Virus record (IMG/VR): IMGVR_UViG_3300031658_000139
Coordinates: 1 to 23,104 of that record
Length of the DNA stretch: 23,104 nt
Direction: 5' to 3' (one strand)
DNA from: a virus
A program made the translations under genes and the position numbers. This document shows positions 1 to 9,300 of this stretch, piece by piece (the first letter of the stretch is position 1; every line of letters begins with the position of its first letter). The notes under the pieces are model-generated. The model made no database searches. It saw only the letters and a list, made by a program, of their open reading frames with translations, and was not told the DNA's origin.

Positions 1-21
1 CCCAATATTTTTATACTCAAT

Positions 22-28
22 GAGAGGA
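22..28 (+). promoter_or_regulatory. Shine-Dalgarno that sets the start of the first gene
   Basis: The purine-rich GAGAGGA lies 9 bases before the ATG at 38. An earlier in-frame ATG at 20 overlaps this site and has no ribosome-binding site of its own, so the ATG at 38 is the better start. Confidence 0.6.
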
Positions 29-37
29 ACACCTAGT

Positions 38-610
38 ATGCCTACCAAATTAGAAGCACTTAAGAAACAAGCTGACGAACTCAAAATTACCTATCACCCT
101 TCTATTGGGCTGAACGCCTTACAAGAGAAAGTGAATACAGAATTAGACTTATTAAATGAAACTGCTAATACCCCTATTCCTACCCCCACAGTAGAGCCTG
201 AGCCTGAGCCGGTTCCTGTAGCTATCCCTGAGACAGAAGGGGAAATGCGTATGCGTATGAAGAAACACGCGCAGAAGAAGATACGCGTACGTATCACATG
301 TATGAACCCAAACAAGAAGGATTACGCTGGTGAAATATTTTCAGCAGGTAATAGGGTTGTTCCTACGATCAAGCAATTCATCCCTTATAATGCTGGCGAA
401 GAGGGATGGCATGTTAGCAATATCATCTTAGGCGTCCTACGGGGAAGACAGTGTCAGGTGTTTAATACCATTACTGATAAGCAAGGGCGTAAACATCGTA
501 AGGGTAAACTGATTAGAGAATTCGCTATTGAAGAATTACCCTCATTAACTCAAATTGAGCTTGATGCATTAGCCGCAACACAGGCAGCAACCAAATCATT
601 AGAAGATTAA
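38..610 (+). CDS. Phage virion-block protein with SAP/HeH-like N-terminus
   Basis: The protein has 190 residues from the ATG at 38. Three parts are visible. The first is a short helical N-terminus beginning MPTKLEALKKQADELKI, which resembles the SAP/LEM/HeH type of small helix-extended-helix domain. The second is a Pro/Glu-rich linker (PEPEPEPVPV). The third is a basic, beta-rich core that contains RVRITCMNPNKKDY, followed by an acidic C-terminal helix. I recall similar small proteins beside capsid genes of podoviruses but cannot give a proven function. A virion-associated or capsid-accessory role is inferred from its place just upstream of structural genes on the same strand. It is followed after 14 bases by the repeat protein, so the two are probably cotranscribed. 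Confidence 0.7.
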   Translation: MPTKLEALKKQADELKITYHPSIGLNALQEKVNTELDLLNETANTPIPTPTVEPEPEPVPVAIPETEGEMRMRMKKHAQKKIRVRITCMNPNKKDYAGEIFSAGNRVVPTIKQFIPYNAGEEGWHVSNIILGVLRGRQCQVFNTITDKQGRKHRKGKLIREFAIEELPSLTQIELDALAATQAATKSLED

Positions 611-624
611 TTTAAGGTAAACGA

Positions 625-1899
625 ATGACACATTTAACGATTGTCCCTGTCACTCTCCCCCAGTTATCAGAAGCAACTATTGATGGTACAGGGGTTTTCG
701 ATACCTTGATGCGTGCGAATAAGGTTCATCTTGAGCAAGAGTTCCTTAAGAATCGCATCAAGGGGCCTGAGTATGCCACGGTGTATTTGGGTTCCCTTGA
801 GACAGTAATGAACACTGCAGTTCAGTTCTTACTTAGTAAGGATAAAGTCTCCCTTGAAGCGGAACTAATTGAGCAACAGATTCTGTTAGCACAAGTTGAA
901 ATTATTAAGGCTAATGCCTCAGTACTTCAAATTGAATCACAGACTAAATTAGTCGATGCACAGATAGTTAACGCTGCAGCTGAACTTGCTATATTACAGG
1001 CCAATGTCTTAAAGATCCCTGCTGAGATTGCTCAGTTAACTGCTCAGACTTCTCTTACTGAAGAGCAAGAGAAAGGTGTAATTGCAGAGACGTTAAATGT
1101 TCCTAAGCAGGGATTACAAATAGAGGCTCAGACTGAGGTAGTAAAACAACAAGAGGCTAATTTAGTAATTGAAGCAGCAAACGCAGTTAAGCAAGGGGTG
1201 GAGTTAGACGCACAAACTCTTCTTACTACCCAGCAAAGAGTAAACTTAGTTGCGGAAGGTGTAAATATACCTAAGCAAGGTGCATTAATGGATGCGCAAA
1301 AGGTTCAAATAATTGAGCAAACCATTCTAACTCGTGAGCAAATTAAAACAGTAACCGCTGAGTTACTTAATATTCCTAAGCAAGGGGCACAGTTAGACGC
1401 ACAAACTACGTTGATAACTCAGCAGAAATTGAATCTGATAGCAGAAGGGGAAAATATCCCTAAACAGGGAGAGTTGTTAGATAAGCAAGTTCTGGATATC
1501 GTACAGAAAACTCTAAATGCTATATCCGAGAACGCTGTCCTTAATGCTACTAAGTGTAAGCTTGAAGCCGAGTTTGCTTTGTTAGGGGCAAATAAATTAA
1601 AAACAGATCAAGAAGCCGCATTACTACTACAGAAAGTTTCTACAGAGAAAGCACAAACTACTGGTTCTGGTGTAGATGCAGATAGTGTTATAGGCAAACA
1701 AAAATTACTATTCACTGCCCAAACTAACGGTTTTGCGAGAGATGCGGAACAAAAAGCCGCTAAGCTTTTGGTAGACACTTGGCAAACACGCCGTATGACT
1801 AATGAAACCACCGAAGCAAATAACATAAATGGCTTAGGTGATAATGAGATTGGTGCGGTTATAAATAAATTAGGATTAGGTATTGGCGTAGTAGTATAG
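625..1899 (+). CDS. Repetitive coiled-coil virion protein
   Basis: The protein has 424 residues. After a globular N-terminus of about 80 residues it becomes almost wholly helical and rich in Gln, Ala, Leu and Glu, with no catalytic motif. Residues about 129-303 are tandem units of 28 residues with consensus xNIPKQGxxLDAQTxLxxQQ; one unit is 35 residues. Both lengths are multiples of seven, as expected for a long coiled coil or helical hairpin stack. Long coiled proteins of this kind occur among the structural proteins of N4-like and other podoviruses, and N4 itself has a 30-kDa ejected protein (gp54) in a similar place. Equating the two is inference from position only. AAGG lies before the ATG at 625. 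A strong intrinsic terminator follows the stop, so this gene may be made in larger amounts than the genes after it. Confidence 0.75.
   Translation: MTHLTIVPVTLPQLSEATIDGTGVFDTLMRANKVHLEQEFLKNRIKGPEYATVYLGSLETVMNTAVQFLLSKDKVSLEAELIEQQILLAQVEIIKANASVLQIESQTKLVDAQIVNAAAELAILQANVLKIPAEIAQLTAQTSLTEEQEKGVIAETLNVPKQGLQIEAQTEVVKQQEANLVIEAANAVKQGVELDAQTLLTTQQRVNLVAEGVNIPKQGALMDAQKVQIIEQTILTREQIKTVTAELLNIPKQGAQLDAQTTLITQQKLNLIAEGENIPKQGELLDKQVLDIVQKTLNAISENAVLNATKCKLEAEFALLGANKLKTDQEAALLLQKVSTEKAQTTGSGVDADSVIGKQKLLFTAQTNGFARDAEQKAAKLLVDTWQTRRMTNETTEANNINGLGDNEIGAVINKLGLGIGVVV
1009..1533 (+). repeat. Tandem 28-residue protein repeats (84 nt)
   Basis: Six consecutive units encode residues about 129-303 of the 424-aa protein. 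They start at residues 129 (LKIPAEI), 157 (LNVPKQG), 185 (ANAVKQG), 213 (VNIPKQG), 248 (LNIPKQG) and 276 (ENIPKQG). Spacings are 28, 28, 28, 35 and 28 residues. The DNA has diverged more than the protein, so the duplications are old and kept by selection on the protein. Confidence 0.8.
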
Positions 1900-1922
1900 T
1901 ATTGTCGATAGAGAAACCTGGG

Positions 1923-1954
1923 GAAAGGGGCATAATAGCCCCTTTCTTTTATTT
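1923..1954 (+). terminator. Intrinsic terminator inside the late block
   Basis: GAAAGGGGC and GCCCCTTTC form a perfect 9-bp stem around the 6-base loop ATAATA, followed directly by TTTTATTT. This is a textbook Rho-independent terminator. It lies between the repeat protein and the 741-aa gene, so the downstream genes need read-through or their own promoter. Confidence 0.88.
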
Positions 1955-1960
1955 AAAGGA
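1955..1960 (+). promoter_or_regulatory. Shine-Dalgarno for a GTG start
   Basis: AAAGGA lies 6 bases before the GTG at 1967. It directly follows the terminator T-tract, and the long frame opens there. It supports GTG as the true start of the 741-aa protein. Confidence 0.7.
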
Positions 1961-1966
1961 TAGCTA

Positions 1967-4192
1967 GTGGCAAAGAGAACTACAGTAGGTACATCTGTAA
2001 GTAGAGTCCTTGATGATGACTCTATTCCTAATTCAATTGAGACCGGGGGGTTAATTTCCTTAATGACAGGAGATCCTCTACTTCCTACTGTAGAAGAGCA
2101 GGTTTTTGGGAGTATATCCTTTAAACTTAGTAGAATGTACAACTACGGGAGAGATAAATACGTCCATGGTTTGCCTAGTGGGTTAGCTTCTTCTGGGAGA
2201 ATTAATGAATCCACAGTCATTACCACACTTGCGGAGATGCATAACTCCTCTACTAATATAATACGGGTTATATATAGTTACTTTCAACCTAGTAATTATT
2301 TCCATTTTGCATGGATGGAACTTATTAGGGTATATGAATATAACCCAGTAACTAATGAATTGCCTGTATTGTCTGCTTCTGTGGGGTTTCCTGTATTTTT
2401 AGACGATATGGTTTTGCAAGTTCCTCTAGGGGATGGTTTTGAATATAGTGCTGAGGAACTCGCTTTATGGGATACACCTGCTAATGTGGGTAATACACCT
2501 AGTAGATCTTTTACATTATCATTATCTGGATTACGTCTACCTTCTCCAATTGTTGAGTTAGATACTATTACAGCGGTACAAGCATTAGTCACATATTCAT
2601 GGGCTACAGGGATATTAGCAAATAAGGAATTTAGCACTTCCAACGTTATAATAACTCCTAATGCTTTTGAGGAAGGCGCGTCATACTTACATATTAAATA
2701 CAGTTTGGGTACTGAAATAAAATATATGGCGTATGACCCAAGAACGGGCGTTTACCCTGCATTAGATGTTATGGTTAACCCTCCTGTTACAGCAAATGGT
2801 AAATTTTTTCCTTTTTCCTATTTTCGTTATGATAATATTCCAGAAACAACTGATAAGACATCAGAATCCTATATTGGTAATAAGAAGTTACTTAAGTATT
2901 TAAACCTAGATTATGATGACATGGCAGACTCCATCAATTCTCTTGAGGGTGCTGAATTTGTTGAACAAGCCATGCTCGTATTAGCTGTACCGGCTAATTC
3001 AACAAACCCACTAGATCAGCGGTACTTATTTGACTTCTTCAGTACATTTCCTGACGTTGAGTTATTTAAGAAAAGCAAAAATCATGCTTATTTTAATCAC
3101 ACTCATGTTATAGAAGATAAAAGATTTAAATTATCTTTAAACCTTATAAGCATAAAGAAACGTATATTTGCAGGTAGTATTGGTGAGGTAGGTACTTATA
3201 CGTTTGCGATAACTAGTGAACCTTCTGAGCTCTTCTTTGGAAGTCGGAGAAACGAGGTAAAGCGGTCTAAGCAAGCTTTTAATAATATACACAATTACCG
3301 TCATCAAATATCTCCTAATTTTTATGAAGAAATTAAGATCATTGGGTTAGAGATCCGATACCATGTCTTTGGTAAGTATCTTACAACAAGTTTTAATAAT
3401 GACGATATCCGTTTAATTCCTGTGGATTACTCAATATCCCAGAATTACGGGCTGATAGTTAGGGAAGAGTTCTATTCTAGATCTATGCATATTATCCTTA
3501 ATAGCAAACAGACTATAAAACTTAAGTGGTGGCAAACAGGCCCAGTTAAATTCCTTATTACAGTGGTGGTAATCGTCTTAGTGACTGCAGCTACCATAGC
3601 TTCCTTTGGTACTTTAGGCCCTATACTGGGACCTATATTTGCTACAGTATTAGCAGCAGCAGGAGTAGCCGTAGCATGGGCAGTAATCATTGTTATCACG
3701 GCGGCTATAGGAATGGTTATTAGTTATGTACTACGTAAAGTAGTAGCACTTATAGGGATTGAAGGAAGTTTTATTGCTGCAGTGATCCTTATAGCTACTG
3801 CGTATTTCTACCCTGAAGGGCTAATATTTGAAGGTGTCGCTTTCGGGCAGATACTTATAGATGTAACAGTAACGTACTTACTGGAGATAGGTCTTGGGTT
3901 AATAGTTGCTATTCAAGATTACACTGAAGATTTTTTACGTAAAGAAAACAAAGAATTTGAATTATTAAAAGAAGAAAAGTATAAAGAACTTGATCGTGCT
4001 AACGCATTACTAGAAGATAACTCAAATATACTCACCCCTTTCATAGTATTTGGCGAGACACCAGATGAGTATTACACCCGTACAATCCATTCTGGTAATA
4101 TAGGTACACTTACTATTGATTTCGTGCATGACTTTACGGCTCTAGCTTTACTATTGCCTGAACATAGACCTACACTAGGAGGATTGACATAA
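1967..4192 (+). CDS. Large phage virion protein with membrane-like segments
   Basis: The protein has 741 residues and starts at GTG behind AAAGGA. Residues 1-520 look soluble and beta-rich, opening with SRVLDDDSIPNS and KLSRMYNYGRDKYVHG. Residues about 527-655 hold several strongly hydrophobic stretches, including KFLITVVVIVLVTAA and SFIAAVILIATAYF. A charged helix rich in Lys and Glu follows (about 656-690). The mass (about 83 kDa) and the place a few genes before the vRNAP match N4 gp52, a large virion protein; this match is from position and from my memory of the family, not from alignment. The hydrophobic part suggests a protein that inserts into a membrane during genome ejection, but this is inference. 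Its TAA stop overlaps the ATG of the next gene (TAATG), so the two are translationally coupled. Confidence 0.75.
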   Translation: MAKRTTVGTSVSRVLDDDSIPNSIETGGLISLMTGDPLLPTVEEQVFGSISFKLSRMYNYGRDKYVHGLPSGLASSGRINESTVITTLAEMHNSSTNIIRVIYSYFQPSNYFHFAWMELIRVYEYNPVTNELPVLSASVGFPVFLDDMVLQVPLGDGFEYSAEELALWDTPANVGNTPSRSFTLSLSGLRLPSPIVELDTITAVQALVTYSWATGILANKEFSTSNVIITPNAFEEGASYLHIKYSLGTEIKYMAYDPRTGVYPALDVMVNPPVTANGKFFPFSYFRYDNIPETTDKTSESYIGNKKLLKYLNLDYDDMADSINSLEGAEFVEQAMLVLAVPANSTNPLDQRYLFDFFSTFPDVELFKKSKNHAYFNHTHVIEDKRFKLSLNLISIKKRIFAGSIGEVGTYTFAITSEPSELFFGSRRNEVKRSKQAFNNIHNYRHQISPNFYEEIKIIGLEIRYHVFGKYLTTSFNNDDIRLIPVDYSISQNYGLIVREEFYSRSMHIILNSKQTIKLKWWQTGPVKFLITVVVIVLVTAATIASFGTLGPILGPIFATVLAAAGVAVAWAVIIVITAAIGMVISYVLRKVVALIGIEGSFIAAVILIATAYFYPEGLIFEGVAFGQILIDVTVTYLLEIGLGLIVAIQDYTEDFLRKENKEFELLKEEKYKELDRANALLEDNSNILTPFIVFGETPDEYYTRTIHSGNIGTLTIDFVHDFTALALLLPEHRPTLGGLT

Positions 4193-4749
4193 TGGTTTTT
4201 GATAATAGAAATAATGGGACTCAGGGTCTGATACCTGATTTTGGTAATTATAATTCTTTAATTGATACAAGGAACCCATTGGATTTATCTCCAGATCTGT
4301 TCGGAGGCAAACAAAATGTAGGTGGGTCTATTAATTCATTTAGTAAACATATGGATAATCTCGGACAAGGCGCATCAGGAAAGATATTTAGCGGCGGAAG
4401 TAGATTAGGGCAAATTAGTGGAGCTCAACCTGGTGGAGCTCGACCGGGATTTCTTAGTCGAGTTAACCAGGGGTACAAAGATATCGTAGGTACTCCTAAA
4501 AAGCCTGGTTTTGGTAGAGATGCATTTGGGGTCGCAGCTGGTGGTGCTCAAGCATTCCTAGCAATGAAGCAATATGGGCTTATTAAGAAGGGTCTGAAAT
4601 TTCAAAAAGAAAGTTTCAATAAACAATTTGCAGCAAACAGACAAACCACTAATGCAGCTATTCGAGGTAGGGCAGCTGAAATGTTTGCTGCTACAAATGG
4701 CGGAAGTAGAACTGTAGAGCAAGCACTTAAAGAGGATGGGATAGCATAA
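4192..4749 (+). CDS. Small internal/ejected virion protein
   Basis: The protein has 185 residues. AGGAGG lies about 9 bases before the ATG, which overlaps the stop of the 741-aa gene. The N-terminal half is Gly/Ser/Asn-rich and probably disordered. A short hydrophobic patch (GVAAGGAQAFLAMKQYG) is followed by an amphipathic helix ending in FNKQFAANRQTTNAA. The order hydrophobic patch, then long Gln/Asn-rich helix with NRQTTN, then a C-terminal EQALKEDG-like tail is one I associate with small proteins in podovirus ejection modules. A role in the injected complex with the vRNAP is therefore inferred. By position it could correspond to N4 gp51. There is no enzyme motif. Confidence 0.7.
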   Translation: MVFDNRNNGTQGLIPDFGNYNSLIDTRNPLDLSPDLFGGKQNVGGSINSFSKHMDNLGQGASGKIFSGGSRLGQISGAQPGGARPGFLSRVNQGYKDIVGTPKKPGFGRDAFGVAAGGAQAFLAMKQYGLIKKGLKFQKESFNKQFAANRQTTNAAIRGRAAEMFAATNGGSRTVEQALKEDGIA

Positions 4750-6326
4750 TGCCAATTACATTTCAGAACGTAGCTGTACCAAAACCAGGTGCTACATCAT
4801 CTAGAGGAATAACCTCTACAGCAGATCTCTTAGGAGGAGCTTTTAGTTCTATTGATGATATCTTTACTCGGAGGCAGGAGGCTAACCAGGGGGCTTTAGA
4901 TAGGCAGGATACTGAAGGTACTCTGGCTATTAATCAGCTTCTTGACAGTGCTACTGATCAAGCTGGTATTGACGCAGTACGCCCTGAAATAGATAGGCTA
5001 AGACAAAGGTTGTCTATTGATGCCCAGGAGCTCTCACGAGGAGCAGGGAAACGGCGTGGTGTAGCTTTACGGGATGAACTTCTTGCTCAGCAGCAATTTG
5101 ATTCTGCTCAATTAGATTTCGCCCAAACTGAGGCTAATCGTGAAGAGAACAACGCTATAGGTTTACTGAATCAGGCTAATGAGCGTCAGGCTGCGAGACA
5201 AGTACAACAACAACCCTTTAATGATGAAATTGCTGCAGCATTTGCTACAGGTGATTTTGCCACGGGGGATAGACTACAAGCAGAACTTGAGGCTACAAAT
5301 AATGGTGTAGCTAACCCTGGCCCCTTAATAATAGGGAGGTTTAATGGTGAAGCGGCCATTGCTGCACAGGAATTAAACGCTCAGAAACTCCAAACTGCAA
5401 GAGGGGAGAACATCAATGCTAAGTTCACCGCAATTTCTGAGCGTATTGCGAGAAATAGTGCTAACTCCTCTAATACCACACAGGGTATTGCTTCGATTAG
5501 AGAGGGTATTAGTGGCCATTCAGACGATACTCAAAATACTCTTATGGGAAGCTTTAGTAGAGTCATGCAAGCAAACCCTCAGTTTGAGGGCATACCTTCA
5601 GAGAGTGCTATACAGGTTTTAAACAGTATAGGGGATGAGAGCTTCTTCTTTGGTGGCCGTGATGCTAAGGTATTAGCAGGGATTGAGCAGCAGTTTGGGC
5701 TTGATAGCGTCCAAGATAAGATAAAAAATAATGTCATTAAACGTGATGCTTTAGAGATAGAACGAGGTGGGGCTAGGGCTCAACAAGCTGCATTCTTCGG
5801 GTTACCTACTACTGCCCCTGATGAAGGTACGCCTGATAAAGAGGATCCAGAAGATGGGCCTCCACCTCCACCGCCTGGGCTAAGTGCAATAGATAAAAAG
5901 AGGGCAAAGCAGGCACAGGAGATAGTTAATGGGGAGCGTGAAGAATTCTCTTCTGATGTTCAGGAAGATAGAATACGTAAGGATGCTGCGATTATTAAAG
6001 GTGCAGGTACTGCTGTAGGAGATAAGCTTAATCAGGCTTTCGGGCTCGTGGGCGATATAATTACTGCAGGTCCTAGAAAATTAGGCGCTGCTTTTAATTT
6101 AGGGTTACGGGGCACTACCGCACTTGGTTTTACGGAACCAGGGGGTAGTCTTGAATTACCGGACCCACGGGGTCTCCTTTCTAGCTTTACTCCTGGGCTT
6201 GATATTGTAAATAAGCAGATAGCTGATAGAGCAAAGGTCAAAGCGCCTACCCCATTTAGGACTGATGGCGGTAGACTTACTCCTGAGGATAAAGCGGCGT
6301 TTTTTAAGCAAATAACACAAAACTAA
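4749..6326 (+). CDS. Phage virion-module protein, helical, function unknown
   Basis: The protein has 525 residues. Its ATG overlaps the previous stop (TAATG) and AGAGGA lies upstream, so it is coupled to the 185-aa gene. It is hydrophilic and mainly helical, rich in Gln, Ala, Asp and Arg over residues 1-340. A disordered acidic, proline-rich segment follows (EDPEDGPPPPPPG, about residues 367-379). The last 130 residues include a Gly-rich weakly hydrophobic stretch (AFGLVGDIITAGPRKLGAAF). I do not recognise the family. Its place between the small ejection-type protein and the vRNAP, only 15 bases before the vRNAP start, suggests that it is packaged or ejected with the polymerase. Confidence 0.7.
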   Translation: MPITFQNVAVPKPGATSSRGITSTADLLGGAFSSIDDIFTRRQEANQGALDRQDTEGTLAINQLLDSATDQAGIDAVRPEIDRLRQRLSIDAQELSRGAGKRRGVALRDELLAQQQFDSAQLDFAQTEANREENNAIGLLNQANERQAARQVQQQPFNDEIAAAFATGDFATGDRLQAELEATNNGVANPGPLIIGRFNGEAAIAAQELNAQKLQTARGENINAKFTAISERIARNSANSSNTTQGIASIREGISGHSDDTQNTLMGSFSRVMQANPQFEGIPSESAIQVLNSIGDESFFFGGRDAKVLAGIEQQFGLDSVQDKIKNNVIKRDALEIERGGARAQQAAFFGLPTTAPDEGTPDKEDPEDGPPPPPPGLSAIDKKRAKQAQEIVNGEREEFSSDVQEDRIRKDAAIIKGAGTAVGDKLNQAFGLVGDIITAGPRKLGAAFNLGLRGTTALGFTEPGGSLELPDPRGLLSSFTPGLDIVNKQIADRAKVKAPTPFRTDGGRLTPEDKAAFFKQITQN

Positions 6327-6341
6327 TTTTCTAGAGTAAAT

Positions 6342-9300
6342 ATGGCTAATCCATTTGATATCGACCAAATCCTTGCTTCAAGACAGGCAGAAGCAGAGGC
6401 TACACTCCCAGGTAAATTAGAGAATGTCTCTGCTATTACACAAGGTAAATTACAGAGATTAAGTGAATTCGCTGTAGGAGCTGATCAACGTAACGCCCAG
6501 AGAGCCGCTGAAAGGGAGGCTACTAAGGCTTCCTTAGTTGGGCAACTTGGTTTAACTCCTGGGTCCTTCACAGGTAATGTAGTGAATGTGGGTGCTTCAT
6601 TAGCTTCTGGAGCGTCTAGATTTATTGGGGGTATAGCTGCATTACCAGATAGTGCTGCTAGTAACCTCTTCTTACAAAATGTTACTAACCAGGAAGGGGA
6701 AGCTATACGTAGACAGCAGGGCGGTACAGCAACTCCTGCGGATCTTGCATTAATTAATCACCGTCCTGATGAAAGTTCATTAACAGTATTAGAAAAATTC
6801 CAGGCATCTAAAAGTTCCCGTGATAGTTCAATAGCAACTAATGAGGCATTTAATCTAACAGGACTAGTTGAGCAAACCAACCGTGAGGATTTTGTAGCAG
6901 ATATTGGTCGTAATTTTGACCCAGATTTTGGGGCAGTTAAAGAAGGGTTAGCTAGTATATCTGAAGGGGATGTACTCTCTGGTGCAGCGAGTTTAGCTAA
7001 GGGTGTAGGTAACTTAATCGCTACTGCTGGTAGTGCCATCCTTACTAACCCTGCTGCCATAGCTGAACAGGTTGTTGAGAATATCCCCCAGATAGCTGTA
7101 GGTGCTTTTGGTCCTGTAGGCATAGGCGTTATGACTGCCGGTAATATTGGCTTCGCTATGGATATCTTCCAACAGGGTATTGTAGAGCGTACTAAAGCAA
7201 ATGATGGTGTAGAGCCTACACTGGAAGAGAGATCCGAAATGGGCAAGTTTGCTGTTGCTCATGTATTATCCGAGACAGTAGGTGACTTCATTACCTTAGG
7301 TGCGGCGGGGGCTCTTACTGACGCGGTTAAGAATGGAATACGTAAGAACTTCCTTAATTCAGTTAAGAATATTGGTAAAGCAGGTGCTGAAGGTTTCGTT
7401 GGTGAAGCACCTACAGAAGGGGCACAGACATTCTTTGAGGGTAAGATACTAGGTGAAGATGCTTCTGCTAAAGATATATATGTAGGTAGTGTGATTGGTG
7501 GTGCTAGTGGTGCTGGCTTAGCAGGGGGTGGTAGAGCACTCACAGAAGCAGCAATAGCTGCTACTACATCAGCATCTGAACCAAAAGCCGATGCTCCTGA
7601 CGCGCCTGTAACTGCCTCACAAACCGAAGCAATAGATTCAGGTAATGTTGATGCCCTTACTGACCCTCTTACTGAATCCTATGCTCCTCGTGCAGCCATA
7701 CAAGCATTACACGGTAATAGCAGTAAGGAAGGCGCTACACAGGAAACTAAGGATGCCAACATAGTTAAAGCCAATCAGATAGTAACTGGCTTAGATGACC
7801 GTATAGACTACCTGCAGAGGATAATCAAGAGTCCTGATGCTGCACAGAAAGATATAGATGCTCTGAACTTGGAACAAGAGACTGAGGATGATCCTGCTAC
7901 TAAGGTGCTAAGACAAACAATAATTGACTCTTCCATTGCTCAGAGACAAGCCATTATTGATAATCCACCTAGTAAGGCTAATACAGATAATACTACAGCT
8001 GAGATTGCTAAATTAGAAGGTCTACGTGGTCCTGCTGTTGCTGCTAGAGATATCTTGGAACAGACTACAGGTATCACACCTACTGATGTAGATACGTTAG
8101 TACAAGAGGTAGACACACCTACGCCTAAGGTATCTCCTAATAGAGCAAAAGCCTTAGCTGCTGCTAGGTCTATTGTGGAGGCAGATGATGTTGGGGATAA
8201 AGTACATCTTACTGCTAGAAGAGCGAATAGTATATTAAGGGCATTAGACCAAGCAACAAAGGATACGGATAAACCTGCACAAGCTATAGATAGAATACGT
8301 GAATACTTAAAAGATATTCCAGAGTCCTCTACAACAGAAACTACACCTGAGCAGACTGCACAGAATGCAGATAGGGTTGTTACGTTGGCTATGGCAAGCC
8401 CTGACAAGATATCAGATGCACAGCTTAAGCAGTTAGCCAATAATGAAAGTAATACGCTTACAACGCCTCAGAGAGCGTTACTACGTGAATTGTCAGCAGC
8501 CCGTATTGCACTAAACGCATTGCAGGGAGTGAAAGGTGTAAATACCGATATTATTAATGGGCATGCAACTGACGCTAATAATAGAGGCATCAAACAATAT
8601 AATGCAGCTGCAGCCAAAGCATTAACTACAGGTAATAAAGCTGCACTTGAGGCAGAGATACTCTTACTGTCTAAATTCGTTAAATCACATACTAGTAAAG
8701 ATGCTGCGGTAAAGGCTGCGTTTCAAACAGTAAACAATAATAAAAATAGGATATCTGAAGTACAGGTTCATGCAAAGGATGGGGGATTCTTCGTTGCAGA
8801 GGTTCCCTTTACAGACATAGTTAAGGAAGGGGAAGAAACAATAACTGTTAAGGCCCAAATAGCTAAGAATGGTGGGCTAGTAATTGAAGCCAAGTCACGG
8901 AATATTGTGCCAGCTATTGGTAAAGAAGCAGTAGCGTTAACAAGAGCATTATCAGCAATGAAGGCAGCAAGGGATTTCCGATTTAATACACCAATTAACG
9001 AGGAAGCAGATGCTAGGAATGCGAGCGCAGCAGAGTCACAGAATGACGTACCGCCTACTCCAGCAGAAGAAACAGCAGCAGCACGAGAGGACGCAACAGG
9101 ACAAGATACTGGCAAAGTTAGTAAAGCCGCCTTTAAAGAAGTAACAGCAACAGGTAAGGCTAAAGTTAAAGGGGAAGCCCTTAAAGAAGTAAGGGAGGAG
9201 GACGCTCCTCTTACTTCTGCTGACTTAGGTTTCGATGGTAGCCCAATTGTAGAAGACCCTACACTCCCTAGAGACCTACTTGCAGAGGAAGCTCAAAATA

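Noticed and set aside
20-37. Upstream ATG at 20 as the start of the first protein
   Set aside because: It overlaps the GAGAGGA ribosome site used by the ATG at 38 and has no site of its own.
1009-1533. A CRISPR-like or DNA-level repeat array
   Set aside because: The period is in frame (84 and 105 nt), the DNA copies are diverged, and conservation is at the protein level.
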